This document shows, piece by piece, positions 19,046-29,041 of a stretch of DNA of 64,000 nt. The first letter of the stretch is position 1. Every line of letters starts with the position of its first letter. The stretch is taken from positions 806,001 through 870,000 of the forward strand of contig NZ_CP151792.1 in NCBI RefSeq assembly GCF_038446525.1, given 5' to 3'. A program made the translations under genes and the position numbers. The notes below the pieces were generated by a model. That model was given only the letters and a program-made list of their open reading frames with translations, was not told the DNA's origin and made no database searches. Source of the DNA: Methanolobus sp. ZRKC5 (GTDB lineage Archaea > Halobacteriota > Methanosarcinia > Methanosarcinales > Methanosarcinaceae).

Positions 19046-19396
19046 ATGTCCAGAAAGATAGCTCTTTTTGTATTTAACGGAGAGGAAATATGTTTCATCC
19101 ATGCTTTGATGAATACACTTGATATGAAAGAGAAAGGCTATGATGTCAAAATGATAATAGAAGGTCCTGCAACACGCCTCATTAAAGAGGCAGAAGATGA
19201 AAAAAGACCTTTTATAAACCTTTATGTAAAAGCAAAGGAAGCAGGATTGATAGACTGTGTATGCAGAGCTTGTGCAGCAAAAATGGAGAGCCTTGAAAGT
19301 GTAAAGCAACAGAATCTCACATTATGCGATGAAATGTTTGGACATCCGAGCATGGCACGATATATGGATGAAGGCTACGAGATAGTAGTATTCTGA
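19046..19396 (+). CDS. DsrE/DsrF-like small cytoplasmic protein
   Basis: 116 residues. The fold pattern (KIALFVFNGEEICFIHALMNTLDMKEKGYDVKMIIEGPATRLI) and the cysteine pair in DCVCRACAAKM match DsrE-like proteins that carry sulfur or electrons on conserved cysteines. It is the first gene of a plus-strand cluster with ferritin (30 bases downstream) and superoxide reductase, suggesting a role in redox or iron-sulfur stress, by inference. Start at 19046 is likely: an ATG a few codons upstream (ATGTCAGATAAG) is out of frame. Confidence 0.75.
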   Translation: MSRKIALFVFNGEEICFIHALMNTLDMKEKGYDVKMIIEGPATRLIKEAEDEKRPFINLYVKAKEAGLIDCVCRACAAKMESLESVKQQNLTLCDEMFGHPSMARYMDEGYEIVVF

Positions 19397-19426
19397 TTAT
19401 CAAATAACAAAGAATGGAGAGAAGAA

Positions 19427-19939
19427 ATGATAAGCGAAAAGATGACAGAAGCCCTTAACGGGCAGATCAATAAGGAAATGTACTCTGCATTTCTTTACAT
19501 GGACATGTCAGCACACTGTACCTACGTAGGACTTAATGGTTTTGCCAACTGGTTCATGGTCCAGTATCATGAAGAGATGAGTCATGCCATGAAGATATAT
19601 GGCTACGTTAATGATCAGGGTGAAAAAATAGTTCTTGATGCTATCGAAAAACCACCTGGCACCTTTGGAACTCCATTAGAGATGTTTGAGGCAACATTGA
19701 AGCATGAACAATTCATTACGAAGTCAATACATGGACTTGTAGACCTTGCAAATAAGGAAAAGGATTATGCAACCCAGATATTCCTCCAGTGGTTCGTCAC
19801 TGAACAGATAGAGGAAGAAGCAAATGACAATGAAATGATAGCAAAGCTCAAGCTCGTAGGCAAGGATGGAAATGGCCTTTTCATGATCGACAAGGAACTT
19901 GAAGCAAGAACGTTCAATTCACCTGCTAAAGGAGAATGA
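19427..19939 (+). CDS. Ferritin (non-haem)
   Basis: 170 residues forming a four-helix bundle. Ferroxidase ligands are all in place: E17 (NKEMYSA), E50 and H53 (YHEEMSHAM), E94 (LKHEQF) and E130 (EQIEEEANDN), with Q126-type helper residues nearby. It belongs to the bacterial-type FtnA group, which oxidises Fe(II) and stores ferric iron in a 24-subunit shell. The preceding AATGGAGAGAAGAA is a good ribosome binding site. It is likely co-transcribed with the DsrE-like gene and superoxide reductase. Confidence 0.95.
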   Translation: MISEKMTEALNGQINKEMYSAFLYMDMSAHCTYVGLNGFANWFMVQYHEEMSHAMKIYGYVNDQGEKIVLDAIEKPPGTFGTPLEMFEATLKHEQFITKSIHGLVDLANKEKDYATQIFLQWFVTEQIEEEANDNEMIAKLKLVGKDGNGLFMIDKELEARTFNSPAKGE

Positions 19940-19972
19940 GCAATAATTACATAATATACAAAAGGTGAAAAT

Positions 19973-20323
19973 ATGGAATTCGGGGAAATACTGAAAGGAA
20001 AGGAAGTTGAAGGTAAAGAGAAACATGTTCCTGAAATAGAGATGATCAGAGGACATGGACAGACAAAAGCTGACTTTGTACGCGTGGTCGTAGGAAAGGA
20101 AATTCCACACCCAAACACAGTGGAACATCACATCGAATGGGTTGAACTCTACGGCATTACAAAAGAAGGAAAAACAATTAACTTCGGAAAAATGACCTTT
20201 GAACCAGTCCACACCGACCCGGTTGCAACCTTCCACGTGAACAACATCGATAATTTCAAGGCATTCTGTGCTCTTGAATACTGTAATGTTCACGGAGTCT
20301 GGCAAAACTGCGTAGAAGTCTGA
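19973..20323 (+). CDS. Superoxide reductase (neelaredoxin/desulfoferrodoxin type)
   Basis: 116 residues, a one-iron neelaredoxin without the N-terminal Fe(Cys)4 domain. Iron ligands and catalytic residues are visible: E16-K17-H18 (EKHVP), H46 (PHPN), H52 (EHHI), C104 and H107 (CNVHG). It reduces superoxide to hydrogen peroxide without releasing oxygen, which suits an anaerobe. It follows ferritin by 33 bases with an AAAGGTGAAAAT ribosome binding site, and a strong terminator lies just downstream. Confidence 0.94.
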   Translation: MEFGEILKGKEVEGKEKHVPEIEMIRGHGQTKADFVRVVVGKEIPHPNTVEHHIEWVELYGITKEGKTINFGKMTFEPVHTDPVATFHVNNIDNFKAFCALEYCNVHGVWQNCVEV

Positions 20324-20348
20324 ACACATCAATAAAAAATATGTAATT

Positions 20349-20376
20349 TGTGGCATCCGTTGCCACATCTTTTTTA
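20349..20376 (+). terminator. Terminator after the ferritin/superoxide reductase cluster
   Basis: A hairpin TGTGGCA - TCCGT - TGCCACA (20349-20367) is followed directly by TCTTTTTTA. It sits 26 bases beyond the superoxide reductase stop and ends the plus-strand stress cluster. Confidence 0.8.
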
Positions 20377-20442
20377 TACCTGCTCATCCCCACCCTTACG
20401 TGGAAGTTTCTTTCAAAGATATGAAGGTTAAGAGGTGACAGT

Positions 20443-20544
20443 ATGCTTGTAAAGCTTATATTTAAATTTGCATTCCTTGCCATTATTATGCTAATCATGG
20501 CTTATATATTAGCGGATTACCTGATTCCGAATATGCATAATTAA
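20443..20544 (+). CDS. 33-residue single-pass membrane protein
   Basis: ATG at 20443 with AAGAGGTGACAGT immediately before it, a strong ribosome binding site (GAGGTGA, five bases spacing). The product starts MLVKLIFKFAFLAIIMLIMA and ends YILADYLIPNMHN. It is one hydrophobic helix (about residues 4-24) with a short polar tail. A terminator separates it from the superoxide reductase gene, and a TATA-like TTTTTTATACC lies at 20370-20378, so it probably has its own promoter. Function unknown. Conservation has not been tested. Confidence 0.5.
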   Translation: MLVKLIFKFAFLAIIMLIMAYILADYLIPNMHN

Positions 20545-20556
20545 AAAAAAGAACGA

Positions 20557-21759
20557 TCAGAGGGAATCGTCGTAACCGATCTCTTCATTGCTCAGGTAAC
20601 ATGCAGGATCATCTGCCCAAATATTACCATAAACAGACTCGGCACGTACGCGGAAATTACCATTGCATACATCAAACCACTTGCATGAGGCACACCTGTC
20701 AGCATTCTCCTTGATCAAAGGTTTACGATCCTTGAGCCCTGCCATAAGCTTGTCATTGGTATCCCCCCATATTTCACTGAACTTACGGTCCCTGACATTT
20801 CCAAAGGAGTAATGCCTCCAGAACTGATCAGGGTGAACTGAACCATCCCATGAAACACAGCCAAAACCAATTCCTGTTGAATTACCCCGATTCATGTTCA
20901 GAAGCTCTAGAACCTCTGCGGCTCTTTCCGGATCCTCTTTCAGAAGACGCAGGTAAATGTAAGGACCATCACAGTGATTATCAACTGTCAATACTTCCAC
21001 CATTTTACCTTTGCTGTGGAGATCCCTTGTCTTATCTATCAACATATCCACAGTCTTACGACTTTCCTCAAGGGAGAGGTCCTCGTTTATCATTTCCGAA
21101 CCACGGCCTGAATAAACAAGATGATAGAAACATATACGAGGGATATTCTCCCGCTCCATCAGGTCAAATATTGCCGGAATATCATGAACATTATGACGAT
21201 TGATGGTAAACCGCAAGCCTACTTTTATACCTTGTTTCTGACAGTTATGAAGACCCTGCATTGCCTTGTCAAAAGAACCTTCAATCCCACGGAAACTGTC
21301 ATTGGTTTCACGCATCCCATCAAGAGATATGCCGACATAAGAAAGCCCTATTTCCTTGAGGGTCCGGGCCATATCTTCTGTGATCAGTGTTCCGTTGGTA
21401 GATACTACTGCACGTATACCCTTTGAGGTTGCATATTCTGCCAGTTCAGGAAGGTCTTTCCTCATGAGAGGTTCACCTCCTGAAAACAATATCACAGGAC
21501 AGCCAAACTCAGCAAGGTCGTCGATGAGAGCTTTGCCTTCTTCGGTGCTAAGCTCATTTTTGTAATCAATATTCTTGGAATGTGCATAGCAATGAACGCA
21601 GCGAAGATTGCATCGCTGAGTAACATTCCATACTACAACTGGCTTCTTATCCTTTGAGAATTGAAGCAAATGAGACGGGAGTTTTTTAGAGTCGCGCCCA
21701 TAGCGAAGCGCATCCGAGGGTTCGACGGTTCTGCAATAAAGTTTTGAAATACCTATCAT
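20557..21759 (-). CDS. ahbC: Radical SAM/SPASM protein, 12,18-didecarboxysiroheme deacetylase (AhbC)
   Basis: 400 residues. The radical-SAM cluster motif is C50-C54-C57 (TQRCNLRCVHCYA), with GGEPL downstream. The C-terminal SPASM region has GCVSWDGSVHPDQFWRHYSFGNV and CASCKWFDVC, cysteines for auxiliary iron-sulfur clusters. The opening MIGISKLYCRTVEPSDALRYGRDS matches the Methanosarcina AhbC group as I remember it. AhbC removes acetate side chains from 12,18-didecarboxysiroheme on the siroheme-dependent haem route. AhbD, a close relative, is the main alternative. The adjacent hemD and cobA, which make the siroheme precursor, support the assignment. Confidence 0.82.
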   Translation of the reverse strand: MIGISKLYCRTVEPSDALRYGRDSKKLPSHLLQFSKDKKPVVVWNVTQRCNLRCVHCYAHSKNIDYKNELSTEEGKALIDDLAEFGCPVILFSGGEPLMRKDLPELAEYATSKGIRAVVSTNGTLITEDMARTLKEIGLSYVGISLDGMRETNDSFRGIEGSFDKAMQGLHNCQKQGIKVGLRFTINRHNVHDIPAIFDLMERENIPRICFYHLVYSGRGSEMINEDLSLEESRKTVDMLIDKTRDLHSKGKMVEVLTVDNHCDGPYIYLRLLKEDPERAAEVLELLNMNRGNSTGIGFGCVSWDGSVHPDQFWRHYSFGNVRDRKFSEIWGDTNDKLMAGLKDRKPLIKENADRCASCKWFDVCNGNFRVRAESVYGNIWADDPACYLSNEEIGYDDSL

Positions 21760-21880
21760 GATCAGGACTCCGAAATAGAAGAATAAAAGAAGATCGTTCT
21801 AATATGTGCGAACTCTATAACATCATCCTATATTACACCTATGGTGACTGAAACAAAAAACAGGAATGTTCAGGAAATAC

Positions 21881-22678
21881 TTAATTAAGCAGTTCCAGAA
21901 CTTTCTTAAGAATATCTTCAAATGTGAATTTACCGGGAGTAACTGAAACCTTCACCCCATAACTTTCAATTGTTTGTGCTGTGGGTATACCTATAGCTGC
22001 AACAATGGAATTATTCATAATACTGATAACTTCTTCTTTTGTAGCCCGGCTTACAGCATCCTCAAAGAAATTGCGCACCATCATAGAACTTGTGAATGCA
22101 AACACGTCAATATCGCCATCAAGAACCCTGCGAATAAAATCATCCTGCTCAGTACCCTGTGGTTTGGTGAGCGTGTATACTTTAGTCTCATGCACTTCAG
22201 CACTGCATTCTTTCAGACCTTCGATGAGAAGGGAAGAACCATAGAAACTTCTTGCTGTATCAATAACTTTCCCTTTTATATCAGGACAGAGGAATTCCAC
22301 AAGCCCTTCTGAACTGTAAACACCAGGCATTCCAATTACATTTATACCCAGATCCTCCAGTGATTTACGGGTCGTTGGGCCAATGGCTATGACCTTGGTA
22401 GCATTTAGTGCCTCAATGAACTTATCCTGGCCATCCGATGGAATTTTCCCGAGAGTAAAATCAATACCATTGGCACTGGTAATGATAACATAATCAGAAA
22501 TACCAGAAAGAACTCTTTCAACAAAACCATCGAAGTATTCATCCTTCATATCGGCCAGTTCTATCATAGGAACTGCCAATGGTTCAAAACCCATGGAATC
22601 TGCAAGCTTAGTAGACTCTTCCAGATAACGCTGCGGCCTCATTATTGCCAATACCGGCCTTTTGAGTTGTTCTGCCAT
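21881..22678 (-). CDS. hemD: Uroporphyrinogen-III synthase
   Basis: 265 residues. The HemD fold shows as two similar Rossmann-like halves: RPVLAIMRPQRYLEESTKLADSMGFEPLAVPMIEL, DYVIITSANGIDF, VIAIGPTTRKSLEDLGI, then VFAFTSSMMVRNFFE and IVAAIGIPTAQTIESYGV. It cyclises hydroxymethylbilane with inversion of ring D to give uroporphyrinogen III, the precursor for cobamide, F430 and haem. It lies 12 bases downstream of cobA in one transcription unit. Confidence 0.93.
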   Translation of the reverse strand: MAEQLKRPVLAIMRPQRYLEESTKLADSMGFEPLAVPMIELADMKDEYFDGFVERVLSGISDYVIITSANGIDFTLGKIPSDGQDKFIEALNATKVIAIGPTTRKSLEDLGINVIGMPGVYSSEGLVEFLCPDIKGKVIDTARSFYGSSLLIEGLKECSAEVHETKVYTLTKPQGTEQDDFIRRVLDGDIDVFAFTSSMMVRNFFEDAVSRATKEEVISIMNNSIVAAIGIPTAQTIESYGVKVSVTPGKFTFEDILKKVLELLN

Positions 22679-22690
22679 AGGAAATACCTT

Positions 22691-23458
22691 CTATTCTAAG
22701 CTGCCTGAAGTCTGTTCACCAAGTATATCGTGAAGTGTAACAACGCTTCCCACTACCGTGATAGCAGGTGCTTTTACACCTCTCTCTTTTGCAATCTCAG
22801 CAATATTATCAAGGACACCTGTGGTCACGCGCTGATCAGGTCTTGTACCTCTTTCTATAAGAGCAACAGGAGTCTTTGGATCCTTGCCGTATTTCATAAG
22901 TTCCCCGACATTTCTGCCAAGCATTTTCACACCCATGAAAATTACAATTGTTCCATCGAATTTTGCAAGTGTTTCCCAATCAAGAGCACTTTCCTCTTTG
23001 GTAGGATCCTCATGCCCTGTAATGAAAGTGACCATAGAAGCATGGTCCCTGTGAGTTACAGGTATGCCTGCATAAGCAGGAGCAGAAACAGCTGATGTTA
23101 TGCCAGGTACAACCTCAAATCCAATACCCTCAGCAATAAGTTCCTGAGCTTCCTCCCCTCCACGACCGAACATGTAGGGGTCACCACCCTTCAGACGAAC
23201 TACATCCTTTCCTTCCTTTGCTTTGCGGACAATAAGAGCATTAATCTCATCTTGAGTGAGCGTATGCTCCCCTGCATGTTTACCTGCATCTATCTTTTCA
23301 GCATTGGCAGATATAGAATCGATTATAGCTTTGCCAGGAAGCTGGTCATATACAACAACTTCAGCAGTATCAAGAAGCCTGCGTGCTTTGAGCGTTAATA
23401 GTTCCGGATCACCCGGGCCTGAACCAACCAAATAGACTTTACCATATTTCTGGGCCAT
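22691..23458 (-). CDS. cobA: Uroporphyrinogen-III C-methyltransferase
   Basis: About 255 residues from the ATG at 23458 (MAQKYGKVYLVGSGPGDPELLT); a 54-codon in-frame extension upstream is hydrophobic and not conserved in the family, so it is rejected. SUMT motifs: GSGPGDPELLTLKA, VVRLKGGDPYMFGRGGEEA, PGITSAVSAPAYAGIPVTHR. It methylates uroporphyrinogen III at C2 and C7 with S-adenosylmethionine to precorrin-2, which leads to siroheme, cobamides and F430. It begins the tetrapyrrole operon cobA-hemD, with ahbC about 120 bases further on. Confidence 0.94.
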   Translation of the reverse strand: MAQKYGKVYLVGSGPGDPELLTLKARRLLDTAEVVVYDQLPGKAIIDSISANAEKIDAGKHAGEHTLTQDEINALIVRKAKEGKDVVRLKGGDPYMFGRGGEEAQELIAEGIGFEVVPGITSAVSAPAYAGIPVTHRDHASMVTFITGHEDPTKEESALDWETLAKFDGTIVIFMGVKMLGRNVGELMKYGKDPKTPVALIERGTRPDQRVTTGVLDNIAEIAKERGVKAPAITVVGSVVTLHDILGEQTSGSLE

Positions 23459-23663
23459 GTTAATGAAATCCTGTATATCTTTTTTAGATGGTAATGAACT
23501 TACCAAGTTATAAATATGCATCGTCTCGAAGACATATGAAAACAAGGCAACTTTATAATTCGAAGAAAAATATGAAATGCATAATATTAATAACACAGTT
23601 AACACACTAAAACGGATCAAAAAGAATCTTAAAACAAAAAGTAAACCTTAACTAAATACAAAT

Positions 23664-23692
23664 AAAGTGCGTATCATTCGATACCGCACTTT
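23664..23692 (-). terminator. Hairpin terminator downstream of the DUF1699 gene
   Basis: AAAGTGCG-TATC / GATA-c-CGCACTTT pair around an ATTC loop (one bulged C). In minus-strand direction it follows the DUF1699 stop by 18 bases, and a T-rich stretch comes after it. It separates that gene from cobA. Confidence 0.65.
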
Positions 23693-23710
23693 ATCCTAAA
23701 TTTTGAAATG

Positions 23711-24109
23711 TTATTTTTTGCTCAATATGTAGAACAGCATTTCCCTGTTCAATTTCCCTTCGCGTTCCAATTTATTCACTATGTTTTCATCAGACATGCC
23801 TTCTGATTTAAGCTCTTTGATCTTATCAAGTAATGCAGGAGCGATACTATAGTATTCGTTGATATCTTTCCTGTGACCCCATACATCACCCTCAACGAGC
23901 TTGATGTCCTGCATTGTCATGAACATCTCAATGGACTTTGAAACTGTGCGCCTGTAAGAACTAGGAATCTGGATGACTTCCACTTTTGGACATGTCTGGA
24001 CCAGTAAAAAAATATCCTTGTTCGATGGTCTGAAAGCAAGATGAATTACCTTTTCAGCCGGATTTAACTGCGGTATTTCTTCTCGCGAACTTACAACTCT
24101 TATTTTCAT
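23711..24109 (-). CDS. DUF1699 family protein
   Basis: 132 residues beginning MKIRVVSSREEIPQLNPAEKVIHLAFRPS, with VEVIQIPSSYRRTVSKSIEMFM and a C-terminal helical part EGMSDENIVNKLEREGKLNREMLFYIL that looks like a winged-helix or recombinase-like tail. I know this family only from Methanosarcinales-type archaea, and its function is unknown to me. It is monocistronic, with a hairpin terminator downstream and hisD upstream. Confidence 0.7.
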   Translation of the reverse strand: MKIRVVSSREEIPQLNPAEKVIHLAFRPSNKDIFLLVQTCPKVEVIQIPSSYRRTVSKSIEMFMTMQDIKLVEGDVWGHRKDINEYYSIAPALLDKIKELKSEGMSDENIVNKLEREGKLNREMLFYILSKK

Positions 24110-24212
24110 GAGACTCCCTCACCTCCCGTTAGTAGAGAACTTATTAAAATAATGTATGTACTCACCTATTAAATAATTACCGATTTATCGTAGAAAAAAA
24201 TAGAAGGGTATA

Positions 24213-25490
24213 TTATTCAAATCTAGCCCGAACAGAATCTGCATGCGCCTTCAGACCCTCTTTTTCGGCAATCGAAATAACAGAATCTTTTAAAGTTTCA
24301 AGTCCCTGCTTACTTATTTTCTGTATGCTTGAAGATTTCATAAAATGAGCAAGGTTCAGGCCAGAATAGATCCTTGCATAACCTGCCGTAGGTAATACAT
24401 GGTTGGTACCGGATGCATAGTCACCCACAGGAACCGGAGAATAGTTTCCTACAAATATGGAACCTGCATGCTCTATACTCTCAAGAACAGCATCTGAATC
24501 TTCAACCATTATTTCAAGGTGCTCTGGGGCAAACTCATTGGAAAATGCGATACATTCATCCATGGAATCAGCTACCAATACTGCGGCGTTTTCAAGGGAA
24601 GTGTTAACTATCTCGGTCCTGAGAGTTTCCTTTGCCTGTTTAATGACTTCACATCTTACATCTTCTGCAAGCTTTTCAGAAGTCGTTACAATAACAGACA
24701 CAGAATTAGGATCATGCTCCGCCTGAGCGATCATATCTGACGCTGCCATCCTGGCATTACAGGAATCATCAGCGATGATGAGAACTTCACTTGGACCAGC
24801 AGGGAAATCGATCTCTGCCATATCCCTTACCTGCATCTTTGCCGCAGTTACAAAAACATTACCAGGACCTACTATCTTGTCAACTTTCAGCACACTTTCC
24901 GTACCGTATGCCATACCGGCAACTGCCTGCACACCGCCTATCCTATAAACATGGTCTGCACCAGCTATCTTTGCTGCCGCAAGTGTAAGAGGAGTTATCT
25001 TTCCGTCCTTGCCCGGAGGAGTGCACATTATAATATTTTTGACACCTGCAACCTTTGCGGGAACTATTGTCATAAGGGCGGTAGAAGGATATGAGGCTCT
25101 TCCACCTGGAACATAGGCACCTACGCTTTCAAGAGGTGTGACCTTCTGTCCAAGTTCAATACCTGGTGAAAGCTCAATGAACCATACTTTTTGCGGCATC
25201 TGTGCTTCATGGAACTTCCTTATATTACCGGCAGCGAATTCAAGATGCTTCAGAAGAGCAGGATCTACACTTTTTGCAGCCTCATCGATCTCTTCCTTTG
25301 AAACTTCGATAGCTTCAATATCAGCACCATCAAATTTCTGAGTATACTCACGCAGGGCTGCGTCACCATTCTGCCTTACATCTTTAAGGATAGAAGCAAC
25401 CGTAGCGCCAACATCTGCAAGTTCTCCACCACGACCAATTATTTTTCCTTTTTCTTCATCGGTAAGTTCGGATAGTTTCTTGTAAAGCAT
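24213..25490 (-). CDS. hisD: Histidinol dehydrogenase
   Basis: 425 residues, full length. Signatures: [81 protein letters not shown] (zinc ligands Q and H) and FAPEHLEIM. It performs the last two oxidations of histidine synthesis, L-histidinol to L-histidine with NAD. No other his biosynthesis gene lies nearby, as usual for archaea with scattered his genes. Confidence 0.96.
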   Translation of the reverse strand: MLYKKLSELTDEEKGKIIGRGGELADVGATVASILKDVRQNGDAALREYTQKFDGADIEAIEVSKEEIDEAAKSVDPALLKHLEFAAGNIRKFHEAQMPQKVWFIELSPGIELGQKVTPLESVGAYVPGGRASYPSTALMTIVPAKVAGVKNIIMCTPPGKDGKITPLTLAAAKIAGADHVYRIGGVQAVAGMAYGTESVLKVDKIVGPGNVFVTAAKMQVRDMAEIDFPAGPSEVLIIADDSCNARMAASDMIAQAEHDPNSVSVIVTTSEKLAEDVRCEVIKQAKETLRTEIVNTSLENAAVLVADSMDECIAFSNEFAPEHLEIMVEDSDAVLESIEHAGSIFVGNYSPVPVGDYASGTNHVLPTAGYARIYSGLNLAHFMKSSSIQKISKQGLETLKDSVISIAEKEGLKAHADSVRARFE

Positions 25491-25622
25491 GATATTTCCC
25501 CGGAATGGATATGTAAAATTGCTAGTTATAAATATAGTAAATGATTATGATTATTTCCTGATGCATATACCTGTTCATCATATATAATGCTTAAAACATA
25601 ACACTCCAAACAGAATTAAAAC

Positions 25623-27857
25623 TTATTTTTCAAAATCGCTGAAAGTCCTCTGCTCATTTTCCATTAATGAACCCATGGTCTTTGAGCTTATAGTCCCTAA
25701 TTCTGCGGAACTGAGTGTCAGGTGAATGCCTATCTCGCTAAATAGCTTTGCTGCTGTCTTTTGACCAATGAGACCAGAGACCGTATTCAGATTAGAGTTT
25801 CGTATGTCAGCTATACTCTTAAGACCATTGTCATAGAGCTTGCGGGCACGTACACGTCCAATACCCCGTATACTGACAAGTTGGATAAGCTCAGGCGAAG
25901 CACCGTAATGTATTCTCTTTTCCAGCATCACAGCTCTGCCGGCAGCATCATTGTCCAGTTCAGAAGCAATGAGACCTGCAAGCCTTGAAGCGGAATGCAT
26001 CAACCACTTGGCAATATCTGCAAATGCATGTACATCACCTTCACCAACATTGAATTTCTTGGTAATCTGATCAAGTGATTTCTCACCTATCCAGTCAAGT
26101 ATCAAAAGAGCAGTTTTTACTTCACCAAGGAACCAATCATAATCTATTTCCTTTGAACGGGGAGGAATCTCTGCGAATTCTTCACTATGAGCCATGACAA
26201 AATCATTGATTATCTCATAATCATTGGACCTCATGTAGAGTTGACGCATATCAGGTGTCTTGCAGATAAGATGCAAGAGAGTCAGGTCTGTGATATGCTC
26301 TGCTTTCTTCAATCCGTCAACGATATAAGCACCTGAAAGTGGGTCGATGTAAAGAGTAGATACAAGTCTTCCAAGGACCGTGGGCAATAAAGTGTCATCA
26401 CCTTCAAGCATCCTTTTGTCCCTCAGGAAGTCGAGACATTCGTCAACCACTTCCACAATGCCCCATGTATCATTCTGGTGGGCAAAGAACGTAGCTTCAA
26501 TGAACTCCATAAGTCCGTCCCTTGTAGTTGCAAAACCGTTCACGATGGTTGAAAGGATATGAGTCCTCAAGGCATTCTCTGTTCCAAGCTTGGACCAGAT
26601 GTCCTCGGCACCTGCATCGATATAGTTGTCAAAAAGCCCTGCCATTTCGTCATATGACCTTGCGATAAGGACGGACTCACCATAAGGATCAAGGTGTGGT
26701 CTGCCTGCTCTGCCTGCCATCTGTTTGTAGTCCAGAACCGGTATTGGCTGCATGCCATAGTTAGGATCATAGCGTCTGTAACTTTTGACAATTACCCTTC
26801 TTGCCGGAAGGTTCAGGCCTGCTGCAAGGGTAGGAGTGCTGCATATCATCTTGATTTTGTTGGCCTTGAAACCATCTTCCACAATTTTACGATGTGCTGA
26901 GTTGAGTCCTGCATGGTGAAATGCGGATCCATTTCTTACACATTGTGCCAATACGTTTGATGCCTCCGTCTCACCACTTTCGATTATCTGTTCAACAAGT
27001 TCATCCAGTAAATTACGTGTGGGTTTATCGAGAGTCTCGGAAACCTTTGCACCTGCCCTTTTAGCAAATGAAACACAATTCTTACGGCTGCTTTCAAAGA
27101 CAAGACATTGCCCCCCATCATGCAACGTGTCCAGCAGTATGTTGACAGCATCGTCCGCAGACCTGGGTTCAATACGTTTCTGTGAACTCCTGAAATTGAT
27201 ATTACCGCCGTAGTAAACACCTTCATGCAGGTCGGTTGGACGCCATTCACTGAGCACAAGCTTTGCCTTCAGCCAGTCTGCAACCTCGTAGGCATTTCCC
27301 ACTGTTGCCGAAAGAGCAATTATCTGGCATCCAGGATTGAGTTTCATGAGTTTGGTGAGGGTAACTTCCAGAGTGGGACCTCTATTGGCCGAATCAAGCA
27401 GGTGGACTTCATCTACAACGATGGTGGTTATCTCCTGCATCCAGGAAGTTTCATTACGCAGTAGGGAATCGGTCTTTTCAGATGTTGCAACAATAATATC
27501 ATTGGAACCGAGCCACTCATCCCGGGATTCAAAATCACCTGTAGATATACCAACCTTTACTCCACCGTCCTTCAACCCGATGGATGAGAATTGCCGGAAA
27601 CGGTCGAATTTTTCACTTGCCAGAGCCCGCAGTGGAACAATGTATAAGGCTTTGCCTCCGTTTGCTATAGATTTTAGCATTGCAAGTTCGGCAAGTAAAG
27701 TCTTTCCAGAAGCCGTTGGAATTGCCGCAAGCAGATTATTGCCATCAAGTAATCCTTTTTCAATGGCTTCTGCCTGAGGGGGATAGAGTTCTTCTATGCC
27801 AGAATCAAGGTAGAAACGGATAACTTCACCTGGCAGGTCCAATGATTCAATTTTCAT
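25623..27857 (-). CDS. hel308: Ski2-like DNA helicase Hel308
   Basis: 744 residues. Q-motif YPPQAEAI (residue 26 on), Walker [11 protein letters not shown] (44-53), DEVH (149-152), LSATVGN and the motif VI region [16 protein letters not shown] are all present. A C-terminal helix-hairpin-helix region ([26 protein letters not shown]) completes the Hel308 layout. It is a 3'-5' helicase acting at stalled replication forks and in recombination. Immediately upstream lies 353 bases of non-coding DNA. Confidence 0.95.
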   Translation of the reverse strand: MKIESLDLPGEVIRFYLDSGIEELYPPQAEAIEKGLLDGNNLLAAIPTASGKTLLAELAMLKSIANGGKALYIVPLRALASEKFDRFRQFSSIGLKDGGVKVGISTGDFESRDEWLGSNDIIVATSEKTDSLLRNETSWMQEITTIVVDEVHLLDSANRGPTLEVTLTKLMKLNPGCQIIALSATVGNAYEVADWLKAKLVLSEWRPTDLHEGVYYGGNINFRSSQKRIEPRSADDAVNILLDTLHDGGQCLVFESSRKNCVSFAKRAGAKVSETLDKPTRNLLDELVEQIIESGETEASNVLAQCVRNGSAFHHAGLNSAHRKIVEDGFKANKIKMICSTPTLAAGLNLPARRVIVKSYRRYDPNYGMQPIPVLDYKQMAGRAGRPHLDPYGESVLIARSYDEMAGLFDNYIDAGAEDIWSKLGTENALRTHILSTIVNGFATTRDGLMEFIEATFFAHQNDTWGIVEVVDECLDFLRDKRMLEGDDTLLPTVLGRLVSTLYIDPLSGAYIVDGLKKAEHITDLTLLHLICKTPDMRQLYMRSNDYEIINDFVMAHSEEFAEIPPRSKEIDYDWFLGEVKTALLILDWIGEKSLDQITKKFNVGEGDVHAFADIAKWLMHSASRLAGLIASELDNDAAGRAVMLEKRIHYGASPELIQLVSIRGIGRVRARKLYDNGLKSIADIRNSNLNTVSGLIGQKTAAKLFSEIGIHLTLSSAELGTISSKTMGSLMENEQRTFSDFEK

Positions 27858-28210
27858 AGCATCGGAATTAAAGGATTAAATATCTTATAAAATTACCCTA
27901 ACTTAAGCATAGATCAAAAAATATCAAATTGTTGTTATCTAGAAATAATAAGCTTGTTTCTCCGACATTACATGTTCTTGATTTGATCGACATAAATATT
28001 TAAAAGAAAATTCTTCCAAAATGCGCAATCTGGAATAAACACAATCATCTCCTTTGTGTTTACTGTAGCTTCCTCCCCTGAAAAACAGTTTAATCAGAGA
28101 ATAACAATTTTTTCACAGGGTAATTACAATTCCAAAAAAATGAATTGAGGCACTGATGCTTTGATAATTCCTACTTTTGCTACTTGGTTTTGCCTTATGG
28201 TTGTGAAAAG
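27858..28210. other. Intergenic region with one perfect hairpin
   Basis: 353 bases between hel308 and the ferredoxin gene, both minus strand. No convincing ORF. TATA-like AAATATCTTATAAAAT at about 27877-27892 is the probable hel308 promoter. TAAACACAA (28036-28044) and TTGTGTTTA (28054-28062) form a perfect nine-pair stem with a nine-base loop. No T-run follows in either direction, so it is not a clear terminator. It could be part of a small RNA or an operator. Confidence 0.5.
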
Positions 28211-28891
28211 TCAAAAACACTCATCGATATAGAGTGCATTTACCGGACAAAACTGTATACACTTGAAGCAACATACGCAGGAATGTTCTGTCACAATATC
28301 CTTTTTTGAAATTTCTATCCACATGGGACAAATCCTGTCACAAATGCCACATGAATTACACAGGGAAGCATCCCTTCTGACCTTCCCCCTACTAACAAGA
28401 TTCAATATTCCGGCAACAGCTCCCTCCTTGCAGAAATACTTACATGCTGCCCGATCCACAAAAAATGAAAGCAGTATTGAAACTATCATTATGGCTACCA
28501 GTCCTTCAAGTACGAGAATTTCTGTGGACTCAGGAAGAAAACCAAATTCTGAAAGGATCAAAATCACAAGAACAAACACCATAAGGACATATCTGGAATA
28601 TATCAACCAGGGATGGAATTCTCTGGGAATTGCAGTATTGTATCTTTTGCCAAGAATCTTCCGCCCCAACCTAGCAAAGATATCCTGGAAAAGTCCTCTT
28701 GGGCACATCCAACCACAATAAACAGGTCCAAAAAGCAAAGCCAAAGGTACACTTAAAAGTATAACGTATATTGTGGACTGGCTGCCAAAATAAACAAAGA
28801 TTGCCAGCCCTGTCAATTGCAGGATTAACCTGAAAGCTTCAACTGTCTTTCGTTTGGCAGAATTGGAAAGTAAATCATTGACAATTTTCAC
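28211..28891 (-). CDS. Membrane-bound 4Fe-4S protein (NapH/CcoG-like)
   Basis: 226 residues. About four membrane helices occupy residues 20-145, with CGWMCPRGLFQD between the second and third, the motif seen in NapH/NosR-type proteins. Then comes CKYFCKEGA. The C-terminal domain has two ferredoxin-type clusters, CNSCGICDRICPMW and CVCCFKCIQFCPVNAL. Such proteins move electrons across or along the membrane to redox partners. The partner is not in the window. It may be co-transcribed with the aquaporin gene upstream. Confidence 0.82.
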   Translation of the reverse strand: MKIVNDLLSNSAKRKTVEAFRLILQLTGLAIFVYFGSQSTIYVILLSVPLALLFGPVYCGWMCPRGLFQDIFARLGRKILGKRYNTAIPREFHPWLIYSRYVLMVFVLVILILSEFGFLPESTEILVLEGLVAIMIVSILLSFFVDRAACKYFCKEGAVAGILNLVSRGKVRRDASLCNSCGICDRICPMWIEISKKDIVTEHSCVCCFKCIQFCPVNALYIDECF

Positions 28892-29041
28892 AATACATGC
28901 TAACGTATATCTGATTGAAATATTCTTTTGTTTTCAAGATTCAGTATGTTAATGTATTGCTTTTATCAAAATGAGGAATTCTATAGAGACACTTCTTGTG
29001 TGATAATATTTGAAAACAAAAAGAGCAGATAACTGCTCCCA

